The notes beneath the pieces are model-generated. The model searched no databases, was not told where the DNA came from, and was given only the letters and a program-made list of their open reading frames with translations. 36,385 nucleotides of DNA from NCBI GenBank assembly GCA_945871875.1, contig CAMBYC010000015.1, positions 1 through 36,385 of the forward strand, given 5' to 3'. The translations under genes were made by a program, and so were the position numbers. This document shows positions 18,624 to 28,036 of this stretch, in pieces. Position 1 is the stretch's first letter. Each line of letters starts with the position of its first letter. This stretch comes from Sphingobacterium thalpophilum (GTDB lineage Bacteria > Bacteroidota > Bacteroidia > Chitinophagales > Chitinophagaceae).

Positions 18624-19787
18624 TTACTGTTTGATATAATCAAACCTTCTATATTTTTTTTCTATATCATCGGTAATGAGTTCAAAAAGGTTGCTATTAT
18701 TTTTCCTTAAAAAAAATAATCGTTCTTTTTGTTCTTCTACTAATATTTTTACAGAATCATTTTGGATGATGTAATTAAACGGTTTCACTCCATTGCTATT
18801 TTTTTGTTCTCCTTTGCCATTAGGGTTAAAAATTAAATCTTCATTATTAAATTTCCATGAACCAATAATTTTATTTTCGGTGATATTGTTTGACTGGTAC
18901 TGATTTTCTAATTGTTTATCTAATATTTTTTGAATAGTTTCAATATTTTTATTTTTAATCTTAAATTCACTAATAAATAAATTGGCAATTTCTATTACAC
19001 TCTTTTTGAAAACCTCTGGATAAGAAGCACTTAAGCAGGTATGATTAATTTTATCATAGACCACAACCTTAGCTTTACCACCGGACGCTTTAATCTTTTC
19101 GGCAAATTGTATACTTTGCGTGTAGTGACACAATCTGTCTTCTTTTCCGTGCAATAAAAGTGATGTAGGTGGATTTTCTTTTAAAGTATAAAATGCAGAT
19201 GCCATTTTACTTTTTTCTTCGGTATCTAAACCATAAATTTTTCTTGCTTCACTATTGGGAAATGGAGATTTTTTTTCATCATGGTCTAATAAGTTATACA
19301 TTCCCTCTGCACCTACATAAACTTTACAATGTAGATATTTTTGAGCCACTACGGCAGATAAGGTAGATCCTGCTGAAGCACCACCAAAACCAATTCGAGT
19401 GGTGTCTGCATTAAATCGATCTGCGTTGTCTAAAAACCACTTAACGCTAGATTCCAAATCATTTATTGCATCAGCAAAAGTGGCATTATTCCCTTTACAG
19501 CGATAGGCTAATCCAACATAAATAATACCCAGTTCATTAGCTAAGAAGTTTACATCTCCAGAGAGCGTTGCTGGAGGTACCTCATCTTGTGTACCACCAT
19601 TCCAGCCTCCGCCATGAACAAAAAAGTAAATAGGGTTTTTTTCTAAACTTTTTTGGGGTAATGCAATTTTTATTGGTATTTCATAACTACCCGCTTTTGT
19701 AGCTATAGTATCTATTGTTTTTTGAGCCATGCAGTGTAAAAAAAAACAGCAAGCTATCATTACAAGTATTGGCTTTATTGGTTTCAT
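18624..19787 (-). CDS. Secreted alpha/beta hydrolase (esterase/lipase) with C-terminal lipocalin-like extension
   Basis: FFVHGGGWNGG oxyanion motif, GGASAGSTLSA nucleophile elbow, HGKEDRLCHY, INHTCL; C-term IIGSWKFNNEDLIFNPNGKGEQKN. Confidence 0.85.
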   Translation of the reverse strand: MKPIKPILVMIACCFFLHCMAQKTIDTIATKAGSYEIPIKIALPQKSLEKNPIYFFVHGGGWNGGTQDEVPPATLSGDVNFLANELGIIYVGLAYRCKGNNATFADAINDLESSVKWFLDNADRFNADTTRIGFGGASAGSTLSAVVAQKYLHCKVYVGAEGMYNLLDHDEKKSPFPNSEARKIYGLDTEEKSKMASAFYTLKENPPTSLLLHGKEDRLCHYTQSIQFAEKIKASGGKAKVVVYDKINHTCLSASYPEVFKKSVIEIANLFISEFKIKNKNIETIQKILDKQLENQYQSNNITENKIIGSWKFNNEDLIFNPNGKGEQKNSNGVKPFNYIIQNDSVKILVEEQKERLFFLRKNNSNLFELITDDIEKKYRRFDYIKQ

Positions 19788-19928
19788 AATCTTAATTTAT
19801 AAAATCACTATAAGGTCTTTTCGGAAAGGATTTCTAAAATTTAAATTAAAGTTTTTTATTTCCTTCGATATTACTTTTTTTACCCCAAAAACATTTTTTG
19901 ATAAGATTTAATAAGAACGTTAAATTAT

Positions 19929-20870
19929 TTACATTTCCTTTATCAGGTTTTTAATTTTCTGCCAATAGCAGGGCTCAAACAATCTTGCCCCTCCAATAAT
20001 TGAAGCTGTTTCCCCTAATCCTGACACATCAATTGATACGGATGATAAACATTCAATAGCCATTGCAGTTTTCATAGAAGGCAAAAAAAAGTCAGCAGCC
20101 AATGATATATTGCCGCCAATTACTATTTTCTCAACACCAAATTTTTCAACCCAAGGTTTCAGAAAATTATATAAGTCGTTTCCAAATTCTTTAAAAACTG
20201 CTTTAGCCATCTCATCACTATGTGCTGCAATGGCAATGTCTTTGACACTTAAAATTGATTGACCTGTTTTTTTATAATACCTAGTTACCAAGCCCCTTGA
20301 TGAGAAATAATCATCTGCTATCCCAATATCAAAAGGCAAATGCCAAAGACATCCTTTCTGCGGAACATTGTTGCTAGATGTAACGGGTAAACTGTTTTCT
20401 ATAAAAGCAGAACCTAAGCCAGTTCCTAAAGTGATAGCTAATGATTTTTTTGTGCCCATTGTTTTGCCAATCCATTCTTCACCAACTGCAAAAGCCGTTG
20501 CATCATTCATAAAACGAATAGGAAAGTTTTTTGGAAGTGTAAGTAATTTTCTTAAAACATCACCTACATTTATTCCATATAGCTTTTCATACTTATTATT
20601 CTCACCAGTAAATAAAGTGATGCCAGCTTCATACGCAAAAGGACCGGGCATTGCAAAACCTAGTCCTACAATATTTTCTTTTCCCACCTGCTCTATAGTT
20701 TGTTGAATTGTTTTTTCCCAAATTGAAATAATGATATTTGCTTCATCATGATTATCTAATTTACTCTCCGCAAAAGATTGCTGATGTACCTTTTTTTCAA
20801 ATAAATAAAAAGCTGCGCAACTAACATGGCTTCCGCCAATATCTATTCCAATTGCAAATTTATTGTTCAT
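19929..20870 (-). CDS. ROK family protein (sugar kinase-like)
   Basis: GIDIGGSHVSCAAF, GLGFAMPGPF, MNDATAFAVGEEWIG, ITLGTGLGSAFI, VIGGNISLA. Confidence 0.85.
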   Translation of the reverse strand: MNNKFAIGIDIGGSHVSCAAFYLFEKKVHQQSFAESKLDNHDEANIIISIWEKTIQQTIEQVGKENIVGLGFAMPGPFAYEAGITLFTGENNKYEKLYGINVGDVLRKLLTLPKNFPIRFMNDATAFAVGEEWIGKTMGTKKSLAITLGTGLGSAFIENSLPVTSSNNVPQKGCLWHLPFDIGIADDYFSSRGLVTRYYKKTGQSILSVKDIAIAAHSDEMAKAVFKEFGNDLYNFLKPWVEKFGVEKIVIGGNISLAADFFLPSMKTAMAIECLSSVSIDVSGLGETASIIGGARLFEPCYWQKIKNLIKEM

Positions 20871-22522
20871 TTATTTTTAAACTTTGTATTCTTAATGATC
20901 TCCTGTTTCCCTATATCTGGCACCTTATTCATAAAATCCTGATAATAAGTTTGAAGTCTACCAATATCAGTTGCATACGCTTTGTTATTAATTTGATTAT
21001 CAATTTCAAGTGAATCTGATTTTCGAACAAAAAATTGGTTGCCAAAAAACCTGAAATCATATTTCCTATATGCATCTGTAGGATCAAGCATGATTGCCAG
21101 TTTATAATCTTTTGAAATGATTGCTGCCTGTGACCAACTTTCAGATACAAAGTAGGATCGGTTCATCGGCTCGCCTTTTGTTAATGTGTTAGCAAAAGAT
21201 TGCCCTTGGATGGGATACTTCATTTTTGGCATTTTGAGCCCCAGTAATTCAACTAAAGTAGGGTAAACATCCACTAAACTTACCAATTCTGCTGTCCTTT
21301 TACCATTTTGCTTATTTCCTGGATAACGAATGATTAATGGCACATTTAAAATATCCTCATATACATTTTGCCCAAGCGCTGATTTCTCCACCATCCCATG
21401 ATTGCCTACAAAATCTCCATGATCAGAAGTATAAATAACGATGGTTTCTTCTGATTTACCAGCTTCATCCAATGCCTTCAAAATTTCTCCAACACAATGA
21501 TCCACTTCTGTTACTAGTGCATAATATGCGCCAATATAATTTCGCCAAAGCTGTTCATTGGCATTTGCCTTATCTACGTTCCAAACTTTATTGCCCCCCT
21601 CGCGGATGGATTGCATCAGGGGGGGTAGGTTTTCCTTGATTTCGTATAGACTTCTCGGTTTTTTTATAGTACTGCCTTTATTCCTACCCTCTCCCCACTG
21701 AGATACATTGTACAAATCCATGTATTTTTTCAATGGCGTATAGGGTTGATGGGGTCTATAAAATGTTGCCCAGCAAAAAAAGGGATCTTCACTTTTTTCT
21801 TGTTCTTTTATCATTTGAATTGTTAGCATTGTAGTAAATGCTTCCATAGTCATATTTTCAGGCAGTTCGGTGATGCGTGTACCCAAATCACCAATAGCTA
21901 TTTTCTCTTTTGCCTGCAAAGAACAATCGGTTCCTCTGCCAAATTCAGCGGCCCAATCTTTTGCAAATGCTTTTCCATATCCGTTTTTTTCTACCCATTC
22001 TGTGTAGCTATTTCCGGGTGTTTCATTGCATAAATGGCTTTGCTGCACATCCCAACCTGCATCTACAGCCCCACTTGTATGGCGTTTCCCAAAAGCAAAG
22101 GTTTTATAACTATTTTGTTGAAATAGTGACGCCAAAGAAACAACGTCCTTAATAACACTTGTTTGCTCAGTGTTAGAAAGAAGTCCCATTGTTCTTGGAT
22201 AAAGCCCTGTCATAAGAGCAGACCTAGAAGGAACACATATACCTGTTGCACAATAAGCACTATTGAACACTACTGATTGTTGAGCCAACTTATCAAGATT
22301 AGGTGTGATAACATCCGGGTGACCTTCAAATCCCATCACCTTTTTGTTGTGTTGATCAGCAAAAAGGATTAGTATATTTGGTTTTTTCTTCGTGGTTCTG
22401 ACAATTTTTCCAGTTGGGTGATTTTTCACCTTTGCAGTTTCTGTACCAGACTGTGCATTCACTTTGTAGGTACTGAAAATTAATATTAGTATGATCGTTT
22501 TAAAAGGATTGTATTGTTTCAT
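20867..22522 (-). CDS. Sulfatase 1 (family S1 formylglycine-dependent), secreted
   Basis: ILILFADQHNKKVMGFEGHPDVITPNLDKLA; catalytic CVPSRSALMTG; IVIYTSDHGDFVGNHGMVEKS; 4-nt ATGA overlap with ROK gene. Confidence 0.93.
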   Translation of the reverse strand: MKQYNPFKTIILILIFSTYKVNAQSGTETAKVKNHPTGKIVRTTKKKPNILILFADQHNKKVMGFEGHPDVITPNLDKLAQQSVVFNSAYCATGICVPSRSALMTGLYPRTMGLLSNTEQTSVIKDVVSLASLFQQNSYKTFAFGKRHTSGAVDAGWDVQQSHLCNETPGNSYTEWVEKNGYGKAFAKDWAAEFGRGTDCSLQAKEKIAIGDLGTRITELPENMTMEAFTTMLTIQMIKEQEKSEDPFFCWATFYRPHQPYTPLKKYMDLYNVSQWGEGRNKGSTIKKPRSLYEIKENLPPLMQSIREGGNKVWNVDKANANEQLWRNYIGAYYALVTEVDHCVGEILKALDEAGKSEETIVIYTSDHGDFVGNHGMVEKSALGQNVYEDILNVPLIIRYPGNKQNGKRTAELVSLVDVYPTLVELLGLKMPKMKYPIQGQSFANTLTKGEPMNRSYFVSESWSQAAIISKDYKLAIMLDPTDAYRKYDFRFFGNQFFVRKSDSLEIDNQINNKAYATDIGRLQTYYQDFMNKVPDIGKQEIIKNTKFKNK

Positions 22523-22597
22523 TTTTTGTTATCCTATAATAAATTGGGGTATCAGGTTCATTTTAATGAATAAGCCTTTGTCAGTAAGACGTTAAAC

Positions 22598-24214
22598 TCA
22601 ATTCACTCCAATCATGTCACGATTCTTCACCCCATCATAATGAATGGATTTGTGCAGTTTTAACCATGCTAATAAATCATCCCGCAATTCGTTTGCTTTT
22701 GCCGCATATTTTTTCTTGTCTGGATTCCGCCCTAAAAGGTTATTCATTTCATAGGGATCATCTTTCAAATTGTATAGAACGTTGACCACAGTTGATTCAG
22801 CTGAATAGGGTATAAACATTTTCCAATTATCTTTTAATATCATGTAGGCAGGTTGTTTGTCCTCATTATACAACCATTCGGTTACCACATATTGACCATG
22901 CATTTTATCGGTTCCTTCTATAAGTCCACGTAAACTTTTTCCATCTGAAGGATGTTCGGGTATATGCAAATAATCATTGATGGTGGCAAACAAATCTACT
23001 GTGGATACATACCCATCTATAGTCGTTTTGGATTTAATTTTTTTTGGAAATCGAATTATTAATGGAATATGTGCAGACTCTTCATAAAACACATTCTTTT
23101 CACGCATTCCATGTGCGCCAAGCATGTCTCCGTGGTCGCTGGTAAAAATTACGAGCGTATTTTCAGCTAATCCTAGTTCATCAAGTTTTCCTACTATTTT
23201 ACCAACCCAATCGTCAATTTCTTTTACAAGGCCATAATAATCTGCAATCATGTATTTTATCTTTTCAGGATTTGCATATTCTGTATGGGTTAATCGACCA
23301 TTTTGACTTCGGTAAGGTGAGTTCAACATTGGGTCTGTAATACTAGCTGGAACTGGCATGTTTTTAAAGGCATACATTCCTGAATAGGGTTTAACCGGTA
23401 GCATTGGAGCGTGTGGAAAATGAAAGGAACAAGTAATGCTAAAAGCGTTTCTTTTATTCCGCTCAAGCGCATCAATTGTTTGCCTAGCCTGAAATGCTGT
23501 GAATGAATTTTCCTGTGGAGTTTGTAGTTCTCCATGAAGATCAGGCTGACTATATTTTGTATTCAACAGTTTAACTTGTTGTTCTGTCATTCCATATCTT
23601 TTATCTAATGGGTTCATCAAGTAGGGCTGCTCAGTAAAACTGTCATACAATTCACCAGGCTGTAATTTTGCGGTTTGAAAAATTGGTTTTAAATAGTCCA
23701 TATATAAAGCGGTAAGCTGCCCTGGGGCAAAGACAGACTTTCCGTTAGATGATTTTAATTGAGGGTTTTGGTACACTTCTGAATGAAACTGAGGACTATG
23801 CCATTTTCCGTAATACTCGCAGCGGTATCCATTTTGGCTTAACAATTCATCAAATGTTGGCATTGGCATTCTGCCAGTTTCCTTTGTGGAATTAGCAATT
23901 TCATTGGTAATTATCTGGTGATTTTCCACTGTGGCCCCTGTTAAAATGGATGCCCTAGTAGGCGCACATACGGCACATTGGGTATATGCATTTTTAAACC
24001 AAACGCCCTGTTTTGCAAGGCTGTCTAAATTGGGTGTCTTTAATATCGTATTTCCTGCTATACTTAGTGCATCAAACCTTTGTTGGTCTGTGATAATAAA
24101 AAGTAAGTTGGGTTTCGTAGGTACCTGTGCTGTAAGGTTTGAAAAGATTAAGAAAACAGGTGCGAGTGAAATTATGGCACAATACCATTTACTTGTATTA
24201 CTATTTTTTTTCAT
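22598..24214 (-). CDS. Sulfatase 2 (family S1), secreted
   Basis: NLLFIITDQQRFDALS; catalytic CAPTRASILTG; LVIFTSDHGDMLGAHGMREKNVFYEESAHIPLIIRFP. Confidence 0.93.
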   Translation of the reverse strand: MKKNSNTSKWYCAIISLAPVFLIFSNLTAQVPTKPNLLFIITDQQRFDALSIAGNTILKTPNLDSLAKQGVWFKNAYTQCAVCAPTRASILTGATVENHQIITNEIANSTKETGRMPMPTFDELLSQNGYRCEYYGKWHSPQFHSEVYQNPQLKSSNGKSVFAPGQLTALYMDYLKPIFQTAKLQPGELYDSFTEQPYLMNPLDKRYGMTEQQVKLLNTKYSQPDLHGELQTPQENSFTAFQARQTIDALERNKRNAFSITCSFHFPHAPMLPVKPYSGMYAFKNMPVPASITDPMLNSPYRSQNGRLTHTEYANPEKIKYMIADYYGLVKEIDDWVGKIVGKLDELGLAENTLVIFTSDHGDMLGAHGMREKNVFYEESAHIPLIIRFPKKIKSKTTIDGYVSTVDLFATINDYLHIPEHPSDGKSLRGLIEGTDKMHGQYVVTEWLYNEDKQPAYMILKDNWKMFIPYSAESTVVNVLYNLKDDPYEMNNLLGRNPDKKKYAAKANELRDDLLAWLKLHKSIHYDGVKNRDMIGVN

Positions 24215-24330
24215 TAGCTAAATGTATTTAAAGAAAGTATTATTTGTATTGCTGCTTCATCTCATTCTGGGAAACCTCCCTAAAGGGATGAAACTTCTGT
24301 ATTTTACTTTTCATCTCAACTTTGATGGCA

Positions 24331-26445
24331 CTATAAATTTTTTTTCGATAGTTCAATGAGTTTCGAATCCTGCATTTTTTCACGATAGAAAGTAACAGAT
24401 TGAATCAACCCTTTATAAGAATGAACTGAAACTCCATTCGGATCAATCATATCTCCTGCATCCTGTCCTAAATAAATATCTCCATCATTGGAATGAATGG
24501 ATTGTATAGGGAGCAACATTTTTCGCTGTCCAATTAATTTCCCATCGGCAAAAAACTTAATAACGTTATTATAGTTTTCAATTACTGCTACAAGATGCGA
24601 CCATTTATTAATGATTTCTATTGCTCCGTCAACAAATTGAAGATGCTGATTATGTGCTACCACAAAACCAGGTACTCCGTTTTCTAAAAAGATCGCCCAA
24701 CCATCATTTTTTGATCCGCAAGAAGCAATAATTCCATCAGGCGATGCTGGTTTAACCAAACATTCGATAACAAAAGTGCCTCTTGAAGGGTCTAACTCCG
24801 GCTTAGTTATTATAACTCTGGTGGTACCGTCATTGAAATTCCCACTAACCCTTCTTTGATCTTTTTTCAAAACTACCCCCTGAAATAGGATATCATTTTC
24901 TGGTTGTGAATTTATGGTAGTATTTCCAAAATCAATCGAAAGGAGTTTACCTATTTTTACATTATCCATAAGTTCGGCATCTGGTCTAGGAACTTCAGCT
25001 TTATATCCAGTTTCTTTTTTAAGTTGCTCGAGTTCTAGTTTTAAATGATTCTCAATTGCCAAAAATGCTGGTTTCTTTGCAAGATTGTATAATTCAGCTG
25101 GGTCATTTACAACATCATACAACTCATCAATGTCATCAATATCGGGGGTAGTTGAATAAAGGTATTTTTCTGTTCGAATGGCTGTTATTCGGGGAATAAA
25201 ATAATTAAGATCTGACCAGTAAGTAAAGAGAAACGACTTTCTCCAATTCTTATTCTTTCCATGTAATAATGGGACTATACTTTTGCCCTGGATTTGTGCA
25301 GGAATTGATACACCAGCCATTTCAAGAAAAGTAGGAGCAATATCGGCATTGAGTATCATTTCTGAAATCGTCAGATTCGCGTTTGCTAATTTTGGATAGC
25401 GCATGATCAATGGAATTCGCATGGATTCGTTATATGCTAGGCGTTTATCTCCTAAACCATGTTCTCCATGAAAATATCCATTGTCGCCGGCAAATACGAT
25501 TATCGTATTGTCTAAAATTCCTTTTTTTTTCAACAATTCATACATTTCTCCTAGTCCATTATCAACTGCATTGATGCATCGCAGGTAATCTTTTTGTTTA
25601 CCTCTTCCTGTTTTTGCAGGCCATGGGGCAGGCTGACGCTTTTTTTGAGGAATTATTGTAGAGAGGTCTTTATCCCTAATACGATGTCGTTGCTCTACAT
25701 TTACCACCGTTCTTTGCCAGGCTGGTTTGTTTTCCATATTATCGAGCCAACTTGCAGGTGTAGGAACAGAATCATTGATGAATAAATTTTTGTCACGATC
25801 AGGGGGTGTAAATGGCTCATGTACAGCTTTGTGGGACAAATAAACACAAAATGGTTTATCCGCATTTTTGTCGATAAAATTCAAAGCATATTTATTCAGT
25901 TCGTCTGTGATATATCCTTCATTCCGAATATTTTTTCCATTAATATTCAGATTATTGCCAAAATATTGACCTTGCCCCGGGAAGCTGCACCAGTAATCCC
26001 ATCCTTTTCTGGGTTCATTACTTTCTGCCATGTGCCATTTGCCAATAAAAGCTGTTGCATAGCCTTCGCCCTGTAGTATTTGCCCAAATGAAAGCGTTTT
26101 GTCAGGATTTAATTCGCGGCCTTCCTGATTGGTGTTAACGCCGTTAGTTTGAGGAAACATTCCAGTTAAAAAAGTTGCCCGTGAAGGAGCACAGAGAGAA
26201 TGCGTGCAGAAGGCATTTTTGAAATGTACCCCTTCATTGCGAAGTTGATCAATATGTGGGGTTTTCAGAAATGGATATCGTCCAGTAAATCCCATAGCAT
26301 CCCACCTTAAATCATCAACAAGAACAAAAATTATATTAGGCCTTTCAACCAAATGTTTTTTTTGGGGCTGTGCTGCACATAACGAAGGCATCCAAAAAAA
26401 CAACCAAAAAAAGATGATAGAATAAAAATGTTTATAAAAATTCAT
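24331..26445 (-). CDS. Sulfatase 3 (family S1) with C-terminal LamG/concanavalin-like domain
   Basis: NIIFVLVDDLRWDAMGFTG; catalytic CAPSRATFLTG; IVFAGDNGYFHGEHGLGDKRLAYNESMRIPL; C-terminal about 200 aa jelly-roll-like (FVIECLVKPASPDGIIASCGSKNDGWAIFLENGVPGFVV). Confidence 0.92.
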   Translation of the reverse strand: MNFYKHFYSIIFFWLFFWMPSLCAAQPQKKHLVERPNIIFVLVDDLRWDAMGFTGRYPFLKTPHIDQLRNEGVHFKNAFCTHSLCAPSRATFLTGMFPQTNGVNTNQEGRELNPDKTLSFGQILQGEGYATAFIGKWHMAESNEPRKGWDYWCSFPGQGQYFGNNLNINGKNIRNEGYITDELNKYALNFIDKNADKPFCVYLSHKAVHEPFTPPDRDKNLFINDSVPTPASWLDNMENKPAWQRTVVNVEQRHRIRDKDLSTIIPQKKRQPAPWPAKTGRGKQKDYLRCINAVDNGLGEMYELLKKKGILDNTIIVFAGDNGYFHGEHGLGDKRLAYNESMRIPLIMRYPKLANANLTISEMILNADIAPTFLEMAGVSIPAQIQGKSIVPLLHGKNKNWRKSFLFTYWSDLNYFIPRITAIRTEKYLYSTTPDIDDIDELYDVVNDPAELYNLAKKPAFLAIENHLKLELEQLKKETGYKAEVPRPDAELMDNVKIGKLLSIDFGNTTINSQPENDILFQGVVLKKDQRRVSGNFNDGTTRVIITKPELDPSRGTFVIECLVKPASPDGIIASCGSKNDGWAIFLENGVPGFVVAHNQHLQFVDGAIEIINKWSHLVAVIENYNNVIKFFADGKLIGQRKMLLPIQSIHSNDGDIYLGQDAGDMIDPNGVSVHSYKGLIQSVTFYREKMQDSKLIELSKKNL

Positions 26446-26654
26446 TATTAGTTTTTTATCTCTATTTAAATAATATACAATTGAAATTTAGCACTTTGAG
26501 ATTGTCAAACTCAAGGGCTTTTTCTTTCCTCAAAATTTTTGCGGCTTCGCCAGTGAGCCTAAATAATAATCACTTATTTTTTAAAATATTTTGCATTTTT
26601 TCATTTTGTGATTTAAATTAATTTCAGATAAGTTTTTCAAATTCAATGATCATA

Positions 26655-27974
26655 TTAACGAATAGGCTTAACATTTGAATATCCAGTTTCTCCACGAAAC
26701 CAATTGCCAGCTTTGCCTGTAAGCCATAAATAATAATCTGAATCTAAGTTGTTTTCAATACCTACGAATTTGTTTTTGCCATTCAACGGTAACTCATGCT
26801 CTCGAAGGCATTTGAAAATTGAAGTGCCTTCATCAATTTCATCAAACATCGCCACGTACAAAGATTGTGCTCCTGCATGTTTTGCACCCACAACTTGTTT
26901 CCATAAAAAATCACCTTCATTTCTTGGAATGGCGTTGTAAATAGCAGTATTATTTTTTAAATTGCCCCAGCTAAATCCGGGAAAAACAAGAGGTACATAA
27001 TCAACGTTATTGTCCTTACACCATTGAATATCTTTTGGCAATGATTTCAGTGCTACTTTGTCATAGTTGTTTTGATTATATCTTCCAACAGCCCAAGGCA
27101 TTATTATATCACATTTTTTAATAACCGCATGTAAACTGGGATCGTTTTCGGTATCTTTCGATAAAGTTCTCCAATAGTATGGAACGCCCAACATAACTGA
27201 AACTTTTTTAGTGGGTCCCTTAATTTTATCAACTAAATTATCTACATCAGCAATGGTATATTTTCTGCCATCTTTAAAACCAACACCCCAAAATACCACT
27301 AATGGTTTTTTATTATGTCTTAAATAATTGGGATTAATTTTGTTGTTAAAAAGTGAAAATAAGCACTGTAATTCTTCCCAGTCTGTTTGTATATAAGCCA
27401 AATCTGCGCTAGTACATCCGCTTAAATCGTACATAACGCAAATTGCCTTATTGTATTTATTGGCTGCTTTTAAAGCATTTTGCAATACTTTATTAAAATG
27501 TGCCTTTCCTTTAGGGTTAGATTCCTTTATTTCATTTACAAATCGTTGCATAAAAACACCATTAATTCCATATTCTTTCATCCATTTAAAATGGAGATCA
27601 ACTGTTTCTTCATCTATAGGGCTAAATAGTTTTGCATTATCTCCATTGGCAAAAGAAAAAGGAGTAGTATATTGTTTTGTATATTCCCTCATGTCAGGCC
27701 AAAAATCTACAGAGGTACAACCAGGCGCAAAACCACCACAACTTTTTTTTTGATAGTGTCGCCAGCCTCTTTCTGCTCCATCTCCTTCTGCTGTAAACCA
27801 ACCTTGGTAACCAGCCATTACTAGGTTTTTATAGGATGTATAATTACAGCCTTTTTCGTTGTATATAACTTCTTTTACAACTGGAGTTTCAAAGCCACTA
27901 ACATGCTTGTTTTTATAATAAGCATGAGCAACTATAAATATTGTAAGCATAGCAGTTATTGGTAAGCTTTTCAT
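26655..27974 (-). CDS. Glycoside hydrolase family 71/99-like protein (endo-alpha-mannosidase-like)
   Basis: KNLVMAGYQGWFTAEGDG, FKWMKEYGINGVFMQRF, KPLVVFWGVGF, YVAMFDEIDEGTSIF (E-x-x-E pair resembling NEWHEGTQIE of GH99). Confidence 0.78.
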   Translation of the reverse strand: MKSLPITAMLTIFIVAHAYYKNKHVSGFETPVVKEVIYNEKGCNYTSYKNLVMAGYQGWFTAEGDGAERGWRHYQKKSCGGFAPGCTSVDFWPDMREYTKQYTTPFSFANGDNAKLFSPIDEETVDLHFKWMKEYGINGVFMQRFVNEIKESNPKGKAHFNKVLQNALKAANKYNKAICVMYDLSGCTSADLAYIQTDWEELQCLFSLFNNKINPNYLRHNKKPLVVFWGVGFKDGRKYTIADVDNLVDKIKGPTKKVSVMLGVPYYWRTLSKDTENDPSLHAVIKKCDIIMPWAVGRYNQNNYDKVALKSLPKDIQWCKDNNVDYVPLVFPGFSWGNLKNNTAIYNAIPRNEGDFLWKQVVGAKHAGAQSLYVAMFDEIDEGTSIFKCLREHELPLNGKNKFVGIENNLDSDYYLWLTGKAGNWFRGETGYSNVKPIR

Positions 27975-28036
27975 GTTTTCATAGACTTAAAAAAGATTAC
28001 GCGTTTTGAATTGATAAAAAGACCTAATTCATTATG

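Noticed and set aside
19729-19911. Short + strand ORFs inside or beside PUL genes (19729-19911, 20368-20706, 23931-24221, 27451-27753, 35557-35817)
   Set aside because: Antisense to well-supported esterase, ROK, sulfatase, GH99-like and GH92 genes; no domain signatures.
24260-24330. Possible terminator/element around TCCCTAAAGGGA between sulfatases 2 and 3
   Set aside because: Only a 4-bp stem without a convincing T-tract on the coding (minus) side.
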